The notes beneath the pieces were generated by a model. It searched no databases. It was not told where the DNA came from and saw only the letters and a list, made by a program, of their open reading frames with translations. A DNA stretch of 64,000 nucleotides, from positions 3,224,001 through 3,288,000 of the forward strand of contig NZ_CP094289.1 of assembly GCF_022759505.1 (NCBI RefSeq), written 5' to 3'. The translations under genes were made by a program, and so were the position numbers. Of the stretch, positions 17,627 through 24,638 are shown in pieces. Every line of letters begins with the position of its first letter. Within the stretch, counting starts at the first letter, position 1. This stretch comes from Georgenia sp. TF02-10. Its GTDB lineage: Bacteria; Actinomycetota; Actinomycetes; Actinomycetales; Actinomycetaceae.

Positions 17627-17830
17627 TCAGCGCGTGTCGTGCTCGGCTTCCAGTTCCGCCAGCCCCTCGGCGATGGTTTGCTCGGCCGTCGCCTCACCGG
17701 TCAGCACCCTGCGGGCCGCCTCCCGGTCCGCGGCCGTCGGCTCCTCACCAGCGGTGCGCTGACCCGCTTCGATCGCGGCCTGCCGCCGAGCGATCCACGC
17801 CTGGGAAGCCGCCTTCGTCACTACGATCAC
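17627..17830 (-). CDS. Putative VbhA-like antitoxin
   Basis: A 67-residue, helical, Glu/Ala-rich protein. Its second half (TAADREAARRVLTGEATAEQ) matches the antitoxin VbhA domain pattern PSxExxxLxxRVLxGEITxEEA. Such proteins bind and inhibit Fic AMP-transferases; the inhibitory helix motif (S/T)xxxE(G/N) is only approximated by AAIEAG. GTG 17830 is preceded by GGAGGAGG. The gene precedes a Fic-like fragment. If the toxin is dead, the antitoxin is a survivor or decoy; an alternative is an unrelated small regulator. Confidence 0.5.
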   Translation of the reverse strand: MIVVTKAASQAWIARRQAAIEAGQRTAGEEPTAADREAARRVLTGEATAEQTIAEGLAELEAEHDTR

Positions 17831-18242
17831 CCGCCTCCTCCGCGGTCCCCGGCGCCTTCCGGGCTACCGCCTGCGCCCGGCACCACTCCAGGTGACATCC
17901 TCGCAGCGCCCGCCAGTGGCGTCTCCACGCCGCCAGATCATGTTCTACCCGTCCTGACCGGCAAGACGGGATGGATGCAGGGCCCCAGGGTCCGTAGTGC
18001 ACCTCCCCTACGGGACGACTCTGCGGAGGCCCGCGGTGAGGGGCGGTGCGACGGCACAATTCGCGACCGACATGATTTGCGATCGCTACAATACTTGTAG
18101 CCGCCCCCGACATGATGCGTCTCGGAACCGTCATCAGAGCACCGCTTCTCGTCAGTCAGTGAGGGACGGCGACTGCTGACGCCATCAGCGCTGGTCGACA
18201 AGCTCGGGGGAAGACGCGCGGTCAAAGGAGTGTGGACAGAAG
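17831..18242. other. Gene-free 412-bp spacer with a small palindrome
   Basis: No convincing gene is seen. The right half (about 18050-18240) is clearly lower in GC than the surroundings. It contains the inverted repeat TACAA-TAC-TTGTA at 18087-18099 and two nearby copies of CCGACATGAT (about 18066 and 18106). These could be operator or promoter sites for the VbhA-like gene or the EEP gene. Confidence 0.4.
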
Positions 18243-19187
18243 ATGAGTGCGCCGAATCGAGACACGCTGGCGTCGATGACTGGTGGCCGTGCACTCGCTC
18301 GACCAAGCGGTGGACTACGACCCGATCGCCCGCCCGAGGGTTCGGGCATCCGGGTCGTGACGCTCAACGTGCTCGACTTCGCCGACGCGGACGGAGAGAC
18401 CCGGAGGGCGGTCGTCGCGCGCCGGCTGCGCGAGCTCGCGCCCGACGTCGTCGCGCTGCAGGAGGTGCCCACCGACCGGCCGGACGAGATCGTGTCGGAG
18501 CTCCTCGGCGCGGGCTACGCCGTGGTGGCCCACCCGACGGACTCTCCCGACGGCGTCGGCGCGCTCCTGGCCTCCCGGTGGCCGCTCGCGCCGCTGCACA
18601 CGGAGGACCTGCGGCTGACGGACCGGTCCGGGGACCTGCCGTGGAGCTTCGCGGTGTTCGCCCGGGTCGACGCGCCGGCCCCGCTGGGTCCGGTCCTGGT
18701 GGTTCATCCCAAACCCGCCTGGACCTACCGGCTCGAGCACGAGCGCGAGATCGCGGCGGTACGGACGTCCGAGCTGGCCGACGGGCTCACCGCAGAGCAG
18801 GGCATCGAGCACGTCGTCGTGCTCGGTGACTTCGACGCCGCACCCGACCACGCCTCGATGCGGTTCTGGACGGGCCGGCAGTCGCTGGGCGGGACGAGCA
18901 CGTGCTACACCGACGCGTGGGAGGCGTGCCGTCCGGCCGAACCCGGCCACACCTTCACCCGCCAGAACCCTCTCGTCCGGGCGGGCACGATGCCGCACGG
19001 CCCGGACCGGCGGATCGACTACGTCCTGGTGCGCTGCGGCAGCCACGGCCCCTCGCTGCAGGTCGCCTCGTGCGCGCTCGTCCTCGACCAGCCCGTCGAC
19101 GGCGTGCAGGCCAGCGACCACTACGGCGTCCTCGCGGACCTCTCGGTGCCCGACCGCCCAAGCGGCAGCTGGGCGCCCGACTGGTGA
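18243..19187 (+). CDS. Endonuclease/exonuclease/phosphatase (EEP) family hydrolase
   Basis: A 314-residue EEP-superfamily phosphodiesterase or nuclease fold. Active-site landmarks are in order: VVTLNVLDF, VVALQEVP (metal-binding Glu), LVVHPKPAW, VVLGDFDAAP (Asp), the RRIDYVLVR loop and ASDHYGVLADL (catalytic Asp-His). No signal peptide is seen; residues 1-34 are disordered. ATG 18243 lies a little far from the AGGAG at 18226. The substrate could be nucleic acid, inositol phosphate or a phospholipid. It is a single gene in the accessory region, followed directly by the GNAT remnant on the other strand. Confidence 0.82.
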   Translation: MSAPNRDTLASMTGGRALARPSGGLRPDRPPEGSGIRVVTLNVLDFADADGETRRAVVARRLRELAPDVVALQEVPTDRPDEIVSELLGAGYAVVAHPTDSPDGVGALLASRWPLAPLHTEDLRLTDRSGDLPWSFAVFARVDAPAPLGPVLVVHPKPAWTYRLEHEREIAAVRTSELADGLTAEQGIEHVVVLGDFDAAPDHASMRFWTGRQSLGGTSTCYTDAWEACRPAEPGHTFTRQNPLVRAGTMPHGPDRRIDYVLVRCGSHGPSLQVASCALVLDQPVDGVQASDHYGVLADLSVPDRPSGSWAPDW

Positions 19188-19208
19188 ACCCAGGCCTACC
19201 GTCGCCGG

Positions 19209-19326
19209 TCACCGCGCCTCGGCGACCCGGCTGACGATCCAGGCGTGCTTGCCGACCTGCCGCACCCGCTCGAAGCCGTACTGGTCGAAGAGCTCCACCG
19301 TGGCGCTGAACAGGAACCTCCCCTGG
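19209..19326 (-). pseudogene. GNAT acetyltransferase, C-terminal piece (cut by IS)
   Basis: Reads GRFLFSATVELFDQYGF, then ERVRQVGKHAWIVSRVAEAR and stop. This is the C-terminal end of a GNAT acetyltransferase whose front lies on the far side of the inserted element, at 21498-21980. Joining the two pieces and removing one copy of the target duplication restores an uninterrupted frame through GRQAQ-GRFLF. Confidence 0.88.
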
Positions 19327-21497
19327 GAGCCTGTTGCTTTTTGGGCTGGCGCGGGCCTGGGCGTGTCTGCCGGCCGGCCTGGGCGCTGCCGGGAGGATCG
19401 GGGGTATGGCCAGGACGTACCGGGTGGTGGATCGGGACCAGGAGTTCTTGCTCCCGCCGGACATGCGTGAGTGGTTGCCGCCGGAGCATCTGGTGTGGTT
19501 CTTGATCGCGGCGGTGGAGCGGATGGACACCACCGCCTTCCACGCCAAGGCCCGGTTGGGTGGGGTGGGTCGGCGGGGGTATGACCCGGAGATGCTGCTG
19601 ACGCTGTTCGTGTACGCGATGGCGCAGGGGGAGTCCTCCTCGCGGCGGATCGAGCGGCTGTGCCACACGGATGTGGCGTTCCGGGTGATCTGCGCCCAGG
19701 ACGTCCCGGACCACACGGTGCTGGCCCGGTTCCGCCAGCGCCACGAGGAGGCGCTGACCGGTCTGCTGACCGAGTCGTTGGTGCTGGCCGCCGAGCTGGG
19801 GATGCTCTCGATGGGGGTGGTGGCTCTGGACGGGACGAAGATCCAGGCCAGCGCCAGCAGGGGCGCCAACCGCAGCGAGGCCACCCTGCGGAAGATGGCG
19901 GAGGACTACGTCGGCCGGGTCGGCGCCACGGACGCGGAGGAGGACGCCCTGTTCGGTCCGGACAAGCGCGGGGACGAGCTGCCCGAGGCGGTGACCGACC
20001 GGACCGACCGGGGTGGGCGGATCCAGCGGGCGCTGGACGTCATCACCGCCCGCCGCACCAAGACCGAGGCGGAGGAGAAGAAGAAGGCCGAGCGGGCCCA
20101 GAAGCGCGCCGCCGCCCGCAAGGTGGAGGCGGAGGCGGAGGCGGCGAGGGCCGCCGAGCGGGCCGAGAAGTATCTCGCCGCCCGCCGCAAGGCCGAGGCC
20201 GAGGCGGCGAAGACGGCCGAGCGGGCAGAGAAGACGGTCGAGCGGGCCGAGGAGTACCAGAGCGCGCAGGCGGAGGGGGCCCCGCTGTGCGGGCACCCGC
20301 CGAAGGGGGTGGACCCGGTCGGCGTGGCCAGGGCCCGGTGGGAGCGGGCGCGGGCGCAGGCCGCGGCCCGGTACGAGGCCTACCAGGGCGACCTGGCCGC
20401 CGGGGTGGTCAGGAGGGGACGCCCGCCGCTGCCGCCGGACGAGCACTGCCGGGTCCGTCGGGCCTGGGTGGCCTACCAGGCGGCCCTGGCCGCCCGCGGC
20501 CTCGTGACCGCTGGTCAGGACACGGCCGGCGGCACCGATCAGGACCGGGCCCCAGGCGCCGGCGCCGGCAACGCCACCGGGGCCGGCACGGAGCAGACCG
20601 CCGACGCCGGCCAGGCGCCGGGCGCCGGCACGGAGCAGGCCGCAGACGCTGAGAAGGTTGGCGCCGGGGCGGCGGCGCAGGCCGGCGGCCCGGCCGGGGA
20701 GAACGCCGGGGAGAAGGTGTATGCCAACCTCACCGACCCGGACTCCCGGCTGATGAAGACCCGCGACGGTTGGGTCCAGGGCATGAACTGCCAGACCTCC
20801 ACCAGCGAGGACGTGTTCATCCTGACCGCCCGGGCCACCCAGGACACCACCGACGTGCGCCAGTTCCTGCCCACCAAGGACGCGGTCGAGACCACCCTGG
20901 CCACCATCGCCGAGCGCACCGGCCGGACGGACCTGACCATCGGGACGATGCTCGCCGACGCGGGGTATGACTCCAACGAGAACCTCACCGCACCCGGCCC
21001 GGACCGGTTGATCGCCGACAGCAAGCGCCGCCGCCTGTCCGCCCGCGCCACCACGAACCCGGCCGAGGGTCCACCACCGGAGGGTGCGTCGGCCCGGGAG
21101 AAGGTCAACCACCGGCTGCGCACCCCCGACGGGCTCGCCACCTACCGGCGCCGGTCCCACCTGATCGAAGCCCCCAACGCCTGGCTGAAGGACGGCCGCG
21201 GGCTGCGCCGGTTCTCCCGCCGCGGCCTGGCAGCGGTGCAGTCCGAGCTCTCCCTGGCCGCCGGGGTGACCAACCTGCTCCGCCTGCTCGCCAAGGGAGT
21301 GACCACCGCCCAGCTCCAGGTCGCCTGACCCCCACCAGGGGCACCCCCACACCCCCGCCAGGGCCCCCACCCGCCCGCACAGCCCCCGAAGTCCCCCCAG
21401 GGCGTCCAGCACACGCTCGGCCCGGCTCACCGAGCCGCTGGTCCGAAAATCCCGCCACCAGGCCCCCGCGCGACCGCCGCCAAAGGACAACAGGCTC
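19327..21497 (+). mobile_element. IS1182-like insertion sequence
   Basis: A 2171-bp element. Terminal inverted repeats begin GAGCCTGTTG at both ends (left GAGCCTGTTGCTTTTTGG, right end on the minus strand GAGCCTGTTGTCCTTTGG). It is flanked by the direct repeat CTGG (19323-19326 and 21498-21501); the match can be read as CCTGGG if the first G of the inverted repeat is counted as target. One transposase gene fills it. It has split a GNAT acetyltransferase. The clean ends and intact transposase suggest a recent insertion. Confidence 0.9.
19406..21328 (+). CDS. IS1182-family transposase with expanded central coiled coil
   Basis: A 640-residue DDE transposase. The N-terminal domain (LPPDMREWLPPEHLVWFL, DPEMLLTLFVYAMAQGESSSR, FRVICAQDVPDHTVLARFR) and the first catalytic Asp in VVALDGTKIQASASRGANRS are typical of IS1182 and its kin. 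The second half of the catalytic domain follows at about residue 425 (ANLTDPDSRLMKTRDGW, then MLADAGYDS and the C-terminal Glu region RSHLIEAPNAWLKDG). Between them lie about 200 residues of Ala/Glu/Lys coiled coil and Gly/Ala-rich repeats, longer than in many relatives. ATG 19406 has GGGAGGATC upstream. Confidence 0.92.
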   Translation: MARTYRVVDRDQEFLLPPDMREWLPPEHLVWFLIAAVERMDTTAFHAKARLGGVGRRGYDPEMLLTLFVYAMAQGESSSRRIERLCHTDVAFRVICAQDVPDHTVLARFRQRHEEALTGLLTESLVLAAELGMLSMGVVALDGTKIQASASRGANRSEATLRKMAEDYVGRVGATDAEEDALFGPDKRGDELPEAVTDRTDRGGRIQRALDVITARRTKTEAEEKKKAERAQKRAAARKVEAEAEAARAAERAEKYLAARRKAEAEAAKTAERAEKTVERAEEYQSAQAEGAPLCGHPPKGVDPVGVARARWERARAQAAARYEAYQGDLAAGVVRRGRPPLPPDEHCRVRRAWVAYQAALAARGLVTAGQDTAGGTDQDRAPGAGAGNATGAGTEQTADAGQAPGAGTEQAADAEKVGAGAAAQAGGPAGENAGEKVYANLTDPDSRLMKTRDGWVQGMNCQTSTSEDVFILTARATQDTTDVRQFLPTKDAVETTLATIAERTGRTDLTIGTMLADAGYDSNENLTAPGPDRLIADSKRRRLSARATTNPAEGPPPEGASAREKVNHRLRTPDGLATYRRRSHLIEAPNAWLKDGRGLRRFSRRGLAAVQSELSLAAGVTNLLRLLAKGVTTAQLQVA

Positions 21498-21980
21498 CTG
21501 GGCCTGGCGGCCGTCCGTCACCTCGGAGATCGCCTCCACCAGCCCGCCGCCCTGCCGGGCGATGGCATCGAGCGCACCTTCCAGCGCCACCCGGGCGATG
21601 CCCTGGCCGCGGTGCTTGGGATCGACGTAGATACAGGTGATCCGCCAGTCCGGCACCGGCGGGGCGTCCTTGTCGTAGACGCGGCGGTGCTTGATACCGG
21701 GCAGCTCCTCCGGGCTGCCGTACTGGGCCCAGCCCTGTGCCCGCCCCTCCCCGTCCAGGACGAGCGCGGCGTGGGCCCGACCGGTGCGCACCCGGTCCTC
21801 CTTGATCGCCCGGTAGCTGACGCCGCGCTGCCCGCACTCCGGGTGGTAGCCGATGCACCAACACCCGCCGTAGACGCCGTTGTTGCGCTCCACGAGCTCG
21901 GCGAACGCGTCCCACGTCGAGGCGTCCAGCTCCGTCACCCTGTACACCGGCGCTCCTCCGGCGCCCGCCAGAGTCACCAT
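21498..21980 (-). pseudogene. GNAT acetyltransferase, N-terminal piece (cut by IS)
   Basis: About 160 residues of a GNAT N-acetyltransferase up to TDGRQAQ, where the IS begins. The acetyl-CoA binding segment IYVDPKHRGQGIARVALEGAL is present in shortened form here as landmark, preceded by NNGVYGGCWCIGYH, a mark of the subfamily acting on small molecules or proteins. The ATG at 21980 overlaps the stop of a hydrolase fragment, showing it was once translationally coupled to a hydrolase. With the C-terminal piece at 19209-19326 the whole gene would encode about 200 residues. It is broken by the insertion. Confidence 0.88.
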
Positions 21981-22093
21981 CGGTCGGCCTCCCCTACCGG
22001 CATCCGGGCCAGGGCGGGCGGAGCAGTGATCATCGGCCAGCGCCCCGAGTCGAGCGCGACGGAGGAGCCGCTGGCGCTCGTCAGTTCCGGCAT
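21974..22093 (-). pseudogene. Duplicated C-terminal fragment of the neighbouring alpha/beta hydrolase
   Basis: The last 39 codons plus stop (MPELTSASG..., LDSGRWPMITAPPALAR, GEADRW) closely match the end of the intact hydrolase at 22458-23141 (VPELARAAV..., LDSGHWPMITAPAALAR, EEADRW). Only this end is present. It touches the GNAT start, so an ancestral hydrolase-GNAT junction is preserved here and the intact hydrolase upstream is a second copy. Confidence 0.85.
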
Positions 22094-22232
22094 GTCAGCA
22101 CCTTTATCCGCACTCTCGCCTTCGATCCGCGCTCTCGCCTTCAATCCGCACGCTCGCCCGCGGCGGGCGTGAAGCTCCGGGTATGCCCGCACGGGGAGAT
22201 CGTGGCCGAGGTCGCCTCGGTCGGCCCACCGG

Positions 22233-22379
22233 TCAGAGCTCGGTGCCCAGCGGCCGGCGCGGAACGAACGGCGTGGTGCGCCGCCGCGCCTGCCGCCGGA
22301 CGCGGCGAAGGTGGGCGCCCTCGGCCTCACGGATGAGGTCCGCTGCACGGACCTCATGGAGCTCGAACCACATGTCCAT
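22233..22379 (-). CDS. Small basic protein, 48 residues
   Basis: Not recognised. It starts MDMWFELHEVRAADLIREAE and continues with an Arg-rich second half (HLRRVRRQARRRTTPF) to LGTEL. An excellent Shine-Dalgarno, CAGGAGGAG, lies 7 nt before ATG 22379, and the acidic-helix then basic-tail pattern with GC-rich third codon positions supports real translation. It lies 78 bp downstream of the hydrolase stop in the same direction, so it is likely the second gene of that operon. The basic tail could bind nucleic acid; this is only a guess. Confidence 0.65.
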   Translation of the reverse strand: MDMWFELHEVRAADLIREAEGAHLRRVRRQARRRTTPFVPRRPLGTEL

Positions 22380-22457
22380 CACGGTCTCCTCCTGGTGGTG
22401 GTACGGACGATGGGTGGGTGGGGGTGTGCGCCGCTGCGCCCTCGGCGCCCGCCGCGG

Positions 22458-23141
22458 TCACCACCGGTCGGCCTCCTCGGCCAGCACCCGGGCCAGGGCG
22501 GCCGGGGCGGTGATCATCGGCCAGTGCCCGGAGTCGAGGTCGACGAAGGAGACCGCGGCGCGCGCCAGCTCGGGCACGTCCCCGCCGTCGATCCATGCTC
22601 GTGCGTCGGCAGGTGAGAACTCCGGGCATACCAGCAGCACGGGGACGTCGTGCCGCCGGTCGTCGCGGAGCCGGACCACGCCCCGCGAGACGGCCTCCGG
22701 GACCGGGACCGCCCGCGCCACGAACGCGCGCCGGGCGGCGTCGTCCAGGTCCGCGGAGTCCGGGCCTTCGAACGGCTCCCAGCCGGGGAAGGGCATCGCG
22801 CCGTCCTCGGGCTCGAAGAGGTCGGCGTAGCGCTCGCCGTCCGCCGCGGGGAACCCGCCCACCAGCGCCACCGCGCGGACTCGCGCCGGACGCGCGTCGG
22901 CGGCCACCCACGCGAGGCTGCACGCGGCCGAGTGGCCGACGACCAGCGGCGGGCCGTCCGCGGCGTCGACGGCCGCGACCACCGCCTCCACCTGGTCGTC
23001 GAACGTCGCCGTCGGGTCGCCGTCGTCCTGGCCCGGGAGGGCGACCGGCACCGGCCGGTGCCCGCGCACCCGAAGGTGCTCGGCCACGTCGTCCCAGACC
23101 GAGGCGTCCAGCCACAGCCCGGCGATGAGCAGGATGTCCAC
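22458..23141 (-). CDS. Alpha/beta-fold hydrolase
   Basis: A 227-residue alpha/beta hydrolase with the nucleophile elbow GHSAAC (Ser at about residue 70), the oxyanion LIAGLWLDASVW near the N-terminus and the catalytic His in LDSGHWPM near the C-terminus. It resembles esterase-like proteins often paired with a divergent WYL or MerR regulator. GTG 23141 follows GGAAGGAG. The divergent WYL-type regulator 113 bp away probably controls it. The substrate is unknown. A fragment of a second copy lies at 21974-22093. Confidence 0.87.
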   Translation of the reverse strand: MDILLIAGLWLDASVWDDVAEHLRVRGHRPVPVALPGQDDGDPTATFDDQVEAVVAAVDAADGPPLVVGHSAACSLAWVAADARPARVRAVALVGGFPAADGERYADLFEPEDGAMPFPGWEPFEGPDSADLDDAARRAFVARAVPVPEAVSRGVVRLRDDRRHDVPVLLVCPEFSPADARAWIDGGDVPELARAAVSFVDLDSGHWPMITAPAALARVLAEEADRW

Positions 23142-23254
23142 GGCTGCTCCTTCCTCGAGGGCCGGCCGGGGTGCCAGCGCCTGCGGTTCGCGTCTCTCGC
23201 ACCCCGACGCTAGAGCCGGTTCCGGACGATCTACTTCCTGGCTAGCCTCGGGAT

Positions 23255-24265
23255 GTGGGAGCCGACCTGAGCCCGACCGCGCGGGCGCTCCGCGCGCTCG
23301 ACCTGCTCCAGACCAGCCCCGGCGCCACCGCCGCCGATCTCGCCGGCCATCTCGGCGTCACCGAGCGGGCCGCCCGCCGCTACGTCGCGATCCTGCGGGA
23401 GGCGGGTATCCCGGTCACCGCGACGCGCGGCCCCTACGGCGGGTACCGGCTCGGCCGCGGCGTCCGGCTGCCGCCCGTGGTGTTCACCGCGCCGGAGGCG
23501 GTGGCCCTCGTCATGGCCGTCCTCCAGGGCGGCCGGGCCCCCGACGGCGAGGACGCCGTCGGCACCGCGCTGGCGAAGCTGGTCCGGGCGCTGCCGGAGA
23601 ACGTCGGCCGGCAGGCCGCGGTCGTCGCTCGCCACGCGGCGACCGCACCGGACCGCGGAACCCAGCCGGCGCCCGACACCACCAGCGCCCTGGTGACCGC
23701 CGTCGGCCTGCAACGACGCGTCACGATCGGCTACCGCAGCGGCGCGGGCCGGGAGTGGGCGGAGGACGTCGACCCGTGGGCCGTCGTCGTGCGGCACGGC
23801 TACTGGTACCTGCTGTGCCACTCCCACCGCGCCGGGGCGGTCCGTGCCTACCGGGTGGACCGGGTCCGCTCGGTCGTCGAGGGGAACGAGCGGTTCGAGC
23901 CCCCGGCCGGCCTGGACGCCGTGGCGCTGCTCGAGGAGCACCTCGGCACCGGCTGGGAGTACGAGACGCGGGTGGTCTTCGACGCGCCGGCGGAGGAGGT
24001 CGCCCGGTACGTCCGGCCGCCGATGGGCCGCCTGGAAGCCGCCGACGACGGCGAGGGCTGCACGCTGGTCGGGACGACGGGCAACCCCGAGATGTACGCC
24101 GCGGAGTGGCTCGCGGCGATCCCGCTGCCGTTCCGCGTGGCCGGGGGGCCGGAGCTGCGCCAGGCGGTCGCCGCGGTCGCGGCGCGGCTGACGACGGCGG
24201 CCGGCGGGGTGCCGGGCGACGTGCGCGGGGCGGCGGCGAGCAGTCCCACCGACCCGCGTACGTAA
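23255..24265 (+). CDS. HTH-WYL domain transcriptional regulator
   Basis: A 336-residue regulator with a DeoR-like winged helix at residues about 8-60 (ALRALDLLQTSPGATAADLA, VTERAARRYVAILREAGIPV) and a WYL ligand-sensing domain around residues 165-215, where the literal motif GYWYLLC and YRVDRVRSV are seen. A WCX-like C-terminal domain follows (ETRVVFDAP onward). It starts with GTG and is divergent from the hydrolase operon, so control of that operon and of itself from the 113-bp gap is likely. The signal is unknown; single-strand nucleic acid has been found for some relatives. Confidence 0.9.
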   Translation: MGADLSPTARALRALDLLQTSPGATAADLAGHLGVTERAARRYVAILREAGIPVTATRGPYGGYRLGRGVRLPPVVFTAPEAVALVMAVLQGGRAPDGEDAVGTALAKLVRALPENVGRQAAVVARHAATAPDRGTQPAPDTTSALVTAVGLQRRVTIGYRSGAGREWAEDVDPWAVVVRHGYWYLLCHSHRAGAVRAYRVDRVRSVVEGNERFEPPAGLDAVALLEEHLGTGWEYETRVVFDAPAEEVARYVRPPMGRLEAADDGEGCTLVGTTGNPEMYAAEWLAAIPLPFRVAGGPELRQAVAAVAARLTTAAGGVPGDVRGAAASSPTDPRT

Positions 24266-24638
24266 ACGCGGTCCGACCACTCGGACCCTCGGGTCGCCCG
24301 GCTAGGCATCTCGACGTTCGCGGGCCGGGCCCACCGCCCGAAACCGGTTACGCCACGCCCTGGTCAGGATCTGCGGCCCTGGTCAGGACCTGCGTCCGGC
24401 ACCATCGCCGACACTGGGCGGCGAGCTCGGGACCGGCCCTGTCCGACCTTGGCCACATGATCGTTCACGATCTGAAAGCCCGCCTGAGGTTCGTCGCCCC
24501 CCGGTAGGGTCACAGTGCCCGACCGGAACGATCGGCGGGCGCGGTTTGCCCGCCTGGCGATCAAGTCCGCCTGGGCAGGCGACGGCCGCTCATGGCCGTA
24601 CCGCTCTCCGTGACCGACGTCCTGCCTCGAGGAGTGCC
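24266..24638. other. Gene-free 373-bp spacer
   Basis: No gene is seen. A 19-bp imperfect tandem duplication, CCCTGGTCAGGATCTGCGG then CCCTGGTCAGGACCTGCGT, lies at 24358-24395. The flotillin promoter should be within its right part. Confidence 0.5.

Noticed and set aside
17745-18134. 129-residue minus-strand frame upstream of the VbhA-like gene
   Set aside because: It overlaps that gene in another frame, lacks a ribosome site and shows no recognisable fold.
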